NCBI RefSeq assembly: GCF_001186125.1
Contig: NW_014040015.1
Span: 39,695-61,889, forward strand
Source: Sphaeroforma arctica JP610
Lineage: Eukaryota; Opisthokonta; Ichthyosporea; Ichthyophonida
DNA: 22,195 nucleotides
Reading direction: 5' to 3'
In this document: piece by piece, positions 9,927 through 19,500 of the stretch
Numbering within the stretch: position 1 is the stretch's first letter
Layout of the letters: the number at the start of each line of letters is the position of its first letter
Translations under genes and position numbers: made by a program
Notes under the pieces: generated by a model
What the model was told of the DNA's origin: nothing
The model's database searches: none
What the model saw: only the letters and a program-made list of their open reading frames with translations

Positions 9927-11161
9927 ACACTAGAGAGCTAACTAGAGTAGAGAGTGGAGAGAATGAGAGATGTATTATTTTTAATATACAAAAAAGTAAA
10001 AGAATATTTAGACCAAAGGACGGACGGACAGATAACGTCCGAACTCCGAAGGAGAGATGAAGCCACTACGAGTACGAGAGTACGAGTGCGAAGTTTAAGA
10101 AGAAGGATATTTTTGGCTATTTATTGTTGTCACAAGGTTTGTTTTTAAATATAAAAAAAATTTAAATTAAAAAAAAAGAAGTGATGTATGTCCTGTTTCA
10201 ATTTTCAGGTCTTTCAGGTCAAGGTGTACTACTTTTGTTCTAAATATGTATTTTATTGAATATCGCTCGTTTTGTAGCCCAATTTGTCAACTCTATAGTA
10301 GTATAGCGAATAGTTTACAACAATCTACTAAATCCATCGAAAGTTGATATCTGATTTGTCCCAAGTAATAAAATAGAGACAACTTTTATATAATCAAAAA
10401 TTCAAAATACATGAAACGTTGACGAATCTTGTTTTCATAAAATAAGAACAACTCAATTTTTTTATCTACACAGTTATAGAAAAATAAATATAACAATAGA
10501 CGTTATAGCCTTTGTCAAGGCGATGCGTTATTTTACTTATTTAGTTGGTCGTAAATATTTATATTACTAATTTTAGTACAGTATTTACATATTCACTAAC
10601 AAAACACCAAGACTCCATTCTACTCTCTCTACTCTCTCTACTCAGTACTGCTAAGCTCAATACGTTTTGCCCAAAAAGTTTTGTTTTCTAAGCGTTTTAA
10701 AGTATATCGGGGGCAAATCGACCGTGAAAAAATTTCTAATTGGCACCTGAGAAATTGACCTGTTTTAATGAAAAGGCGATTTCTAACTATTCACAACTGA
10801 GACAGAGTGAAAAATAGAACAATTCGTGACAGTTAGGCCGCCTCAAAAAATGTACCTATTTGAACCCCTAAGACTATATTTAGGATAAACTTTGAACGTA
10901 AACGCATATTTTTGTGATTTCTTGCATCTTAACGGGAAACGTAATGAGGTTAGGACTAGAGAGTAGAGCGAGAGAGAGTGGCTTGGGGGCTGGGGCTGGG
11001 TAGTGGGTAACTGGGTACATACTCATATTTATAGGTATGGATTATGGAATATACATCGCGAAAAATAGCCGAATTATGTGCTGTCTTTTACAGTATGCAC
11101 GTAATACGGGAAGATTTTTAGAAATCTTAAATATGTCATAACGCCAAAAGCTGACATAAAG
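9927..11161. other. Intergenic, AT-rich; no supported gene
   Basis: This stretch holds simple AG/CT-rich patches and runs of A and T (for example 10134-10185), but no conserved reading frame. A short tandem TACTCTCTC array lies at 10616-10643. Its reverse-complement words appear near 9945-9970 and 10960-10980, suggesting scattered simple-sequence expansion. Confidence 0.5.
10616..10643. repeat. TACTCTCTC short tandem repeat
   Basis: About three consecutive 9-bp units of TACTCTCTC are present. Confidence 0.8.
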
Positions 11162-11755
11162 CACGGCTAGGGTGCCGCGAAGACCAAAAACGTTCCTTTA
11201 AAGAGTGTAACTAAGAACTCGCCCTTTCTCCTCACTTTCACTCAACACACACACAAACAAATACGCACTGTTGTTCAGTCACACACGGGACGGACCCACA
11301 AAAGTATGATCTATTTTTTGAAGCAAAATATATTTAGGATCCCTCGGGGGCCTCTTTGGGGCCTACAAACGGGGAAAACGCGTTCCGGACAGATTTCAGG
11401 TTCAATAAAAGAAATAGGGGCTCTACAGCTATGCTTTTGGTGATTAAAACACGGCTAGGGCGCCGCAGAGACCAAAAGCCTTTCTCCTAAGAGGGTAGCT
11501 ATTAACTTGTGAATATATACGCGCAGGGTGAGCTGAGGTCTGAGGGTGAGATACTGGGAACGCCCCCCCGCCTTTTTTTATACAGCAACTTTTCTTTTCA
11601 GCCGTCAATAAACGGACCCACAAAGGTATGCTCTATTTTTTGAAAAAAATAATACATTTGGGATTCCGGGGGCCTACAAATGGGGAAAAAGCGTTACAGA
11701 CAGATTTCAAGTTCAATAAAAGAAATAGGGACTCTACAGCTACGCTTTCGGTGAA
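11162..11755. repeat. Two-copy tandem duplication, about 300 bp per unit
   Basis: Unit 1 (11162-11449) and unit 2 (11450-11755) share order and sequence in two blocks. Both begin CACGGCTAGGG and continue through GACCAAAA. After a diverged middle both resume at GGACCCACAAA (11291-ish and 11613-ish) and stay similar through CAGATTTCA, TTCAATAAAAGAAATAGGG and CTCTACAGCTA to the end. The conserved blocks look about 80-85 percent identical by eye, while the middle differs in length and sequence. There is no coding potential. The unit may belong to a satellite or dispersed family. Confidence 0.8.
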
Positions 11756-12144
11756 AAAAAAAAGCAATATGCGACCTAAAATTAGAGGATTGAGTCGAGT
11801 ACTATGTGGATATATGGTAGTCTGGAGGTTCAATTTGGCTTCATCAGTGAAGAAAACACCCTAAAAAGTCTAAAATCGCAATGTTCGGTAATATGAGACC
11901 AATATAGGAGTTCTGAGGACCGCCAAAACGAAAATATGGAATATGTAGAGAAAAATTGGAAATACGAAGTATGTAGCATGAGCTACAGTACGTTTAAAAA
12001 AAACGTAAATATGTAATAAGGCACATCTGTATTCTGTATTCTGTAGCTATGAGTTGACTGACTTCTGTACTGGACTACTGGAATACTGGAGGTATATAAT
12101 ATGGACTATATGATTGGGCAATCGCCAATTGGGGCATCCATGAG
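11756..12144. other. Intergenic; no supported gene
   Basis: No recognisable gene is present. A short repeated word TATTCTGTA occurs near 12029-12046, followed by ACTGGACTACTGGAATACTGG near 12069-12090, minor local tandem patterns leading into the minisatellite. Confidence 0.45.
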
Positions 12145-12241
12145 TTCCCACTTCCCACTTCCCACTTCCCGCTTTCCACTTCCCACTTCCCACTTCCCAC
12201 CTCCCACTTCCCACTTCCCACCTCCCACTTCCCACTTCCCA
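12145..12241. repeat. 7-bp minisatellite, about 14 units of CTTCCCA
   Basis: The array consists of a 6-bp partial unit and 13 consecutive 7-bp units, mostly CTTCCCA. Variants are CCTCCCA (twice), CTTCCCG and CTTTCCA. The complementary strand has GGG once every seven bases, a spacing that could form G-quadruplexes. The frames open across it on both strands (Gly/Ser/Trp-rich on the minus strand) are artefacts of the repeat. Confidence 0.95.
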
Positions 12242-12392
12242 GGCCTGGTCAAGACTCAAGAGGCAAGAGCGGCCCATACTTCTCAGTGATACAATCACAG
12301 AATCAATAGTTCTAATAATTCAACAACTATTGGTCTTATGTTTGCCGCAGTAGTTTTTAGTCTTGCAATGGAGTTATGGATTACAGTCACAG

Positions 12393-12504
12393 TGTTGAGA
12401 CTTGAGTGTACACTGTACCCCTGTCTACCTGATATTTATCTCTGTAAACTCAATAAAGGCTAAAGCCCTATCCCTCAAGACTCAAGAGTCCTCATTCCTC
12501 AACA
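12393..12504 (+). mobile_element. Small solo-LTR-like unit
   Basis: The 112-bp unit starts TGTTGAG and ends CTCAACA, a perfect 7-bp terminal inverted repeat of the TG...CA type typical of LTRs. Inside are a TATTTA word and, about 55 bp before the end, AATAAA, in the promoter-then-polyadenylation order expected of an LTR. The flanking five bases (CACAG and AGTGT) do not form a target-site duplication, and no second copy is visible here. It is very short for an LTR, so it could be a TRIM-like solo LTR fossil or a chance arrangement. Confidence 0.35.
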
Positions 12505-13235
12505 AGTGTAGCAAGTAATAGTAACCTCCCAATCTCACACACTCTTTTTTTGTTTAAAAAAATAAAATAAAAATTCTTGCATGTGTCAGACTGTCAGAGT
12601 GTGGGTGTGCGACACTGTGACAGTGTCCACACTGCCACTGTGGCCCCTTGTGTGTGTCCGTTGGACGTTATAATAGATCTGCAGGCTACTCCTGCAACAG
12701 TAATGTGAGAGGGTACTCATCACCGAGCAGCATCACAGTATGCCTGCCATTTGAATTTTGTTTCTAAAAATACCTTTCTTTTTTTGTATCAAAATTGAGA
12801 CGACGAACAGCCTTGCTGAAAATAGTGATATTTAATTGATTCACAATATAGATAAAATAGTAATCAAATATGAGTGGTTCATACTAAAATCTGTCTATGC
12901 AATGAAGTAACTTCTAGATACAACCAATTATATATAGTAATCATACTGTTCACTTGAACTACTGGCTGAAAGTTAGCATCGTCGTCAAAATATGAAGCAA
13001 ATGGAATGTTGGATTCTTAAGAATTTACGAAATAGCCATCTACCAATGAACGAACACACATGAGTCATTTGGATTTTCACTATTCAAGAATTTTTGAGCT
13101 TGTGGTTAGAAAAAACATTCAACTCATTCTTGCATGAGAATAAATACCATCATCCAAAGAAATTAGTTTTTTTTAAATATCCCCCGTTTGGCATTTCAGC
13201 TAATCATATTTGAACTCTCTTGTATTATTTTTCTA
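12505..13235. other. Intergenic; no supported gene
   Basis: The stretch begins with a T-run/A-run palindrome (12544-12572) and a GTGT/CACT-rich patch at 12580-12660 with several short self-complementary words around GACACTGTGACAGTGTC. The rest is ordinary AT-rich sequence with no conserved reading frame. Confidence 0.45.
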
Positions 13236-13275
13236 TTTTGTTTTTGTTTTTTAAAACAAAACAAAACAATAAATA
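13236..13275. repeat. T/G-run to A/C-run palindrome
   Basis: Near-perfect inverted repeat: TTTTG and TTTTTG units run into TTTTTTAAAA and then AAAACAAAAC units. It is followed directly by an (AAAT)n run to about 13290. Similar structures lie at 12544-12572, 14041-14078, 14917-14940, 15079-15120, 15271-15307 and 15529-15560. Confidence 0.8.
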
Positions 13276-14040
13276 AATAAATAAATAAAAATATCAATGA
13301 CAAAAAAATGACACTATAGTCCGTAACCGCAGGAGTAGAATATTTACATGTGGGTGACTGGGTGGGTATAAAAAATTGGAATACACAGTGCGAATTGTTT
13401 TTTCTCACTATTTTTGTTTTTTGAAAAGTCAATAATTTCAGAAAAGACAACCTAAAAAAACCCTACAAAAAAATTTATAAACGCAAACGTTCTGGATTCT
13501 GGAACACAGATTCTGGAACACACCATCTCTGAAGAGTCTCCAGTTTCAGATTGCATATTTGAGTTATGGACCCTAAACATTTAAAAATAGGAATGTACAA
13601 ATTTATTGTGCAATTGTTCAAAACCGATGGCATTAATTCATGAGTATGAGTCATTGTACATACAAACAGATCCAAAATATCAAGAAAGGGAGAGAGAAGG
13701 TGCCGCTAACCTCAAACCGTTGAATAAATATAAGTTTACGCTCATCTTTTTATGTGCGGTCCTTTTTAAAATAAAACGTGCACCTTGCGGGTATAAAAGT
13801 TCAAATGTGTACCGTTTTATCACACGAACCAGTCCTTTAAAAAGAACTTAGGTAAGACCTTCTGATCGCATTTCAACGGTTATAACGTTTCGAAATTGAA
13901 TTAAAATGTGAATACGTTAAACCTCTATTCCGTTCCGGCGTACCCCCATAATGTAATGAGCATAGGGACGTGGGCCCTGGTTCTCCTTTTATTAAAAAAT
14001 ACAGAATAACTCTCGTTGTGCTGCTTTTTATTTTTTAAAT

Positions 14041-14078
14041 TGTTTTTTTGTTTTTGTTCTTTTAAAAAACAAAAAATA
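14041..14078. repeat. T/G-run to A/C-run palindrome
   Basis: T-rich DNA with single G interruptions passes through TTTTAAAA into A-rich DNA with a C interruption, giving a snapback structure like that at 13236-13275. Confidence 0.7.
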
Positions 14079-14432
14079 CAAGGTTGTCGACTTGTCGATG
14101 ATGGGTTTGCAACAACATATTTTGTTTTGAATATTTGAAAATCTGTCGAACTGAACTCCAAAAAAAATGGTTAGGACTTAGGACCCTACTACTATTTATA
14201 TTATTTTTAAAAAAAGCTCAAGCTGTTTCCTATATAATATATATATATAGGCCCAGACTTTTTACTATAGAGGTTGACCCAGAGATGGCTTTAAAAAACA
14301 ATCTCATTTGGCATTTAGATAGCACAATCTCTTCATTTTGACGAATAATAAACGTATGCTTAATCTCATCTCGATCGGACTATTGGTTAAAAAGTTATGA
14401 ATGATTTCAGTTTGTACCAGAACTGGGTCAAA

Positions 14433-14743
14433 CTAGCCACACGTAAGCGTTATACAAGTCCATCCATACCTAACAGACCATTCTGGCATTATATCATACT
14501 ACTTTATTGGTCTATGGGGGTTTATATGTGCACGTATAGCGAGTCTGGACGTGTATTTCGGGTACCACATATTCTAATTAGTATCTTTTGTACCAGTGAG
14601 AATATGAGGTACCCGAAATACACGTCCAGACTCGCTATACGCGCACATATAATCCCCCATAGACCAATAAAGCAGTATGCTATCATGCCAGACTGGTCTG
14701 TTAGGTATGGCTGGACTGCTTGTATAACACTTACGAGTGGTTT
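14433..14743. repeat. 311-bp long inverted repeat (foldback)
   Basis: The left arm (14433-14575) and right arm (14599-14743) are reverse complements over about 143 bp, roughly 90 percent identical by eye with small length differences, around a 23-base spacer. The inner 35 bp are almost perfect, including a GGTACC next to each inner end. The arms start near CCACACGTAAG and end near CTTACGAGTGG. I see no flanking direct repeat or terminal motif of a known transposon superfamily. The continuous plus-strand frame at 14397-14753 runs across the palindrome and is not credible as a gene. Candidates are a foldback element or MITE, or a hairpin RNA precursor if transcribed. Confidence 0.9.
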
Positions 14744-16213
14744 AGTAAAGTAGAATAGATATGGAATTATGGTTGGTGGGGTTTTTTTCTCGTAGTAAGC
14801 ACTGTTTTTATTATTAAATATTTACAGGTTATAACTTCAAGCCTAAGGTAGTCGAAAACATCAAGGATACCCGTATTTTAAATAAAAATAATAAAAAAAT
14901 ATTGCTGATATTCGTATTTGTTTAAAAAAACAAAACAAACGATGAATTTACGGTAGCGTAAATATACAGTGGCGTAAATACATTCAACAATTTTGTCCAA
15001 AGGCATGAAACATCATTTTATTATCGAGATATTCGATATTCCAATGAGAAGCATTGCTGATGTTTTATCGGTTTGGTTCGTTTGTTTTTAAAGAAAGACA
15101 AAAAAAAACAAAAACAAAATGTATTGTTCATTTATTCACACAATTTTAAAGAGGGACAGAGACTCAGCGAGTCAGCGGTCTCAGGCTCTCAAGTCTCAGC
15201 CTTCAGGCAACTCAACTTCTCAAGTTTCCAACAAGACCAGAGCTAGAGAGACTATAGAGCAAGAGGTTATTGATTTTATTTTTTAAAAAGAACCAAAAAG
15301 AACAAAAGATGTCTTGTTCATCTTTCCGAAATAAATGTATGATGAGGAAATTTTATATATTTTGCTAATTTGATTTTTATATATAAAAAAACTATATTAA
15401 TATTATAGCCTTCTTTTATTTTTATAGTAATCCTTCCCCCCAGAAAGGAAAATCAAAATTTTCTTGAGCTTTACAGTCCGTCGTCCGGTTGGCCTTTGAA
15501 TATCTACAATCTCCGAAGATACCTTTCAATTTGTTTTTTATTTAAAAAAGAAAGTAAAATCTCTGATTCGACTCTATACAGTATTAATATACACTTTTTA
15601 AACTTCCCCTTGAAACAAATCAAATGTCGGAACGTGAGTGAAATTGACGCACGTACAATAGAATATTCTTGTACGACAAATGAAAATGGTATATATTATC
15701 TTCTTATCCATTTTTAAAGCGTTGACTTCGTTGAGGCGAGTCCTCCTCACTCCTCAGTCCGGCGACATTCTATATTTGTTGCTCTCTATGCACTATGAAG
15801 TAAGAACTAAAGAAATATATGAACGCAGTCATACACCTTCACTTCATGCCCTCAGCGGTGTCCGGGTCGGGCTCAGGCGTCGTCAGACTTTAGCTGCCTC
15901 CACAGTCCTGAGTCCTGAGTCCTGACTCCAAGCGTCCACAGAGCTCGTCCGATAGTAATAATTTTACCAATAGACTCGACAACTCGTTGAATCGGCAATT
16001 GCCAATAAAGAAGTCAGCCAGCGTTGTCGAATTTTGCGTCGACAATATGTATAATATGCGCTGAACCGGAGGATCGACCATCAGTATATAGAGTGTAGTG
16101 TACTTGCGTCATCAGAGATACTTGAAAAATATATTTAATTTATCAATATACGCCTTTACTTCATTGTGAGATAGACATCTCCACTAAATTTATGTCAATT
16201 GTCGTCCATCTCA
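14744..16213. other. Intergenic, upstream of the zinc-finger gene
   Basis: No gene is supported. The AT-rich part (to about 15600) carries four T-run/A-run palindromes. A CTC/CAG-rich patch at 15160-15250 and a tandem GTCCTGA word at about 15903-15926 are local simple sequence. A TTGTCGA/TCGACAA hairpin with an 8-base loop lies at 16024-16045. A TATATAG word at about 16084-16092 could serve as a core promoter for the downstream gene, but its significance is unproven. Confidence 0.4.
15079..15120. repeat. T/G-run to A/C-run palindrome
   Basis: TCGTTTGTTTTTAAAG passes into GACAAAAAAAAACAAAAAC. It is followed by TGTATTGTTCATTT, and the related palindrome at 15271-15307 is followed by the similar TGTCTTGTTCATCTTT. 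The two may be related insertions. Confidence 0.7.
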
Positions 16214-16482
16214 ATGGTGCGATTAGTCAGCAGAGAACAGGTACGTTCTAGCCGTTTTTATCAGGTCGGTTTGTAAAAGTTTGGCTGTGCTTAATAGTTC
16301 CGGCATCGGATGCTTTTTAATTTGAACCGGTATTAATCATACGTAGCTTGAGAGTGCCGACATGTCGATGTATTTTATTGTCGCTACAAATTTTTAGGTA
16401 CTAATGTACGTGGTAACTCGTTTCATTCGTATCAGATTATAAACAGCAATTCATTGGGATACGCCGCGCAGGTATACGGTAG
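16214..16482 (+). other. Candidate first exon (16214-16240) and intron (16241-16482)
   Basis: ACAG|GTACGT at 16237-16246 is a strong 5' splice-site match. An ATG at 16214 gives nine codons (MVRLVSREQ) ending exactly at this junction. A TACTAAT word at about 16400-16406 resembles a branch point. Joining to the AG at 16481-16482 keeps the large downstream frame open and would add about 43 residues before Met 16585. Nearer AGs (16435, 16446, 16471) either change frame or meet a stop, so with those the intron would lie in the 5' untranslated region. Transcript data would decide. Confidence 0.4.
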
Positions 16483-16584
16483 GCTTTGTGCACTGCAAGA
16501 AAAGGTGCCGCATCAAGATTTAGACTTCGAAGTTTGTTCGGAATCAACATAGCAAATACAACATCACATAAAAGGAAGCTAAAA

Positions 16585-19500
16585 ATGTATCATAACTGGT
16601 TGTCAGCCAACATGAAGCACGGAACGGGCTATAAAAGTCATTCGATCGTTGGAATACTTCATCTGGAGTCTAGTAGTAGCAGCGGTTCTGATGGAGGCAG
16701 TTCTCCGCAAACCAATGAGAAGATTGGAACCAGACACGAAAGTTCGGCAGATTCCAATACTTTTGAGACGACTCGTCAACGTGGAAGCAATGTCGACGAG
16801 CCCGTCATTCGCCGTTACGCAACGGGAATTGTAACCAGTAATGACGCACAGACCATGACATTTAGTCTTGGCGAGGGTCGGGCAGGGGATGATTTTACTG
16901 ACTCAAACGAATACACGGACAGAGCCGAGGCGAGTGGCGGTAGCAATACCAACCTAACTCATGCTCGTGTCCCACACCCAACATTTTCGAGTTCTGACTG
17001 TGAGAAACAAAATCCGGATCGGCCTGGTGACAATGAGCATAGTATTTTGGATACTCGTTATCATGGAACAGAGAAATCGTCCTATAGAAATGGATCCGAC
17101 GGAAAAGATGCAACAACGGATGGTCGAGCAAACTCGGACTTCGTAAGTTCAATATGCGAAGTCCCAGTGCTTCGCGGAACGAGTACCGAAGATAGGCAGT
17201 CGGATACTAGTGAGAATCAAATTGCGAGGTGCAGTGACAATAGTGTTGTGAGTGCTCGCGGGAATGTTGATGAAAATGCAACTGACGAAAACCAGAGCGT
17301 TTACGGTGGTGAAGGAAGATGTCCGAACAGCGAAGAAGTGCGCATCGGAAGAGAGACGAGCACCGATGGAGGTACCACGTCCAGTGACTCGAAGGATAGT
17401 CAAAGAACCGCGGTCAAGCGCGACACGGCCAGTGCACGTACCGATGATGACCGATGTACAGTGACCTCCAGTGCAAACAACGACAGTGACAGCAAGACGA
17501 GAAATGTCGCTGAGATAGGGTTTGACGCCAGCACTAGTGGTAGTCCGGCAAGTGGCGGTGCCACAGAGTTCGGTGAGAGCCGCAACAATCGGAAAAGTAG
17601 TTCTTCACAAGGATCTTCGAACAGTGAGTGTAAAACAGTGACAATGGGTCTGAGTGCAACTGGAAGCACAAGGTCCGGTGGTGGAAGTCAAAGTTCGTCA
17701 CAATCTCCGGATGGAGAGACGTCTGCAAGTATGCGCATCCGCAGGACTGGGCGCGTCAGTGAAGGAAGTACAGATGAGAAAAGTGTGTCTAGTGCCACCC
17801 AGGGAATGGACAGTGGAAATTTTGCTGCTGCTGGTAACAGGGCCGAGCAAATACGATCAATGACCAGTACCACGGTCGATGGCAGACAGGGACATAATTC
17901 AGGCACCTCGAATGAACGTCTCGAGAATTTTGAGACTGCACAGTCCATTGATGAATCTAAAAGTTCTAGAGGCAAAAATTCAAGACAAAGAGGAAAGAAA
18001 TCGGGCGTACCGAAAGGGCCGCCTAGAGCTCGGGCTATCAGAACAGGCGACGTTGCCACTCAGCTTGACGATGCAGCAACTACAATTATTTCTATGCAGG
18101 AAAACATGAAGCTACATACTGCCCCCAAAACCAAAAGGAAACCCAAGGCTAAAGGAAAGACTAATAGACGGTCCAACTCCGAGCTGAAGCGATCATATAT
18201 GTGCGAGTACGAGAGATGTGGACGAAAGTACGCCTCCAAGCACGCCCGACATCTTCACTACCGAATCAAGCACAATCAAGATAGCATATTCAACAACCTC
18301 CGCGGTGAACCGTCTGGCACACAGCAACCCCAGCAACCCCAGCAGCCGCTACAGATGAGTCAGACACAAGGTCTTATATTTGCTGTGCCCGCCGGATGCA
18401 CACTCACTCCGCAACCTGGGGTTATACCTATGCAAGGGCAACCTGGAATTGTAAAAATGGAGGGACAACAATCTCAGCCTGTCTTATTGCAAATATCCGC
18501 TGGGGGTCACACGCAAACACAGACAGTCAACCATCAGATGATGCTAGTTATGCTTCCAGACGGCACACAACAGTTGGTTCCGTTGCAGCAACCACAACAA
18601 AATGTCCAGCAAGTACCAATACCACAGTGGCAGACGAATGGACATGGAAAGAAGGATCAGAACAGTATTTCAAAAAAGAGCCCGCACCAGAGTGTCTTAA
18701 GGATCGGCCGACCTCCTCCGGAAGAGATTTCGGCGAACAAATGTGACCGCAAACCACCACGTGCGCTTGGCGTTAAATTCTCCACCACTCAAGCCTCCAG
18801 ACAAGTCGCTCCAGGACAGCCTACCTTTGACAGTGTGGGCCGGGACGACGCCCAGAGCAGCAGTCAAAACTACCAGGGGACAAATACTCGGCGGGATATA
18901 GATCGGTTTCACTCGCCAGCTTCCCGGCATAATTTGGGAGTCTCAGGGAGTACGAAGGGGAGGAAGACAGAGATGGCTATGCCATCATCGCATGTCCATG
19001 GTGGTCGTCGCCACGAGCACCACCTCGATAGTTTTTCGGGGGAAATCCATGGTATTGTCAGTGGTCATTCCACTGCACATAACGTTCAGAATGGCAACAT
19101 GCAACAACACGAATCACAACAACAACAACAACAACAAGGTTCACAGCAGCACTCCGGTGGTTGTGGTATGCATCCGCAAGGTGCACCACATATGTCCGGT
19201 GAAACATTTGGACATACACACGGGCAGTATCGGAATCGGCACAGCTTCCCGCAAACGCAGAATGGTACTCAGGAATCAACTCGAGAGAACTTCAAGAGCC
19301 GTGCGGTTAGCAACAGCTTTGACTTAACCAAACTGCTAGGATCGAATGTGGACAAGGACAGATTGTACAAGCACCCGTCGGAGCATGTGGAACGTGCGAA
19401 TACTATACGAACACGATCCCTTGGATATTTCACTCAGAATAGGGAATCCAAGCCTCAGTCACTGGAGTTTGATAGAGGAAGAAATACTGGAAACTGGATA

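Noticed and set aside
9954-10148. 64-codon plus-strand frame rich in Arg
   Set aside because: It overlaps AG-rich simple sequence and has no conserved feature.
12145-12241. CRISPR-like array
   Set aside because: Seven-base units without spacers in a eukaryotic intergenic region are a simple minisatellite.
12047-12298. Repetitive Gly/Ser/Trp-rich minus-strand frame
   Set aside because: It is an open frame created by the 7-bp minisatellite, which has no stop in several frames.
14397-14753. 118-codon plus-strand open frame
   Set aside because: It spans the long inverted repeat, so its two halves are reverse complements of each other. No domain or codon signal supports it.
17688-18059. 123-codon minus-strand frame within the zinc-finger gene
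   Set aside because: It is antisense to an uninterrupted 1325-codon gene and shows no recognisable protein features.
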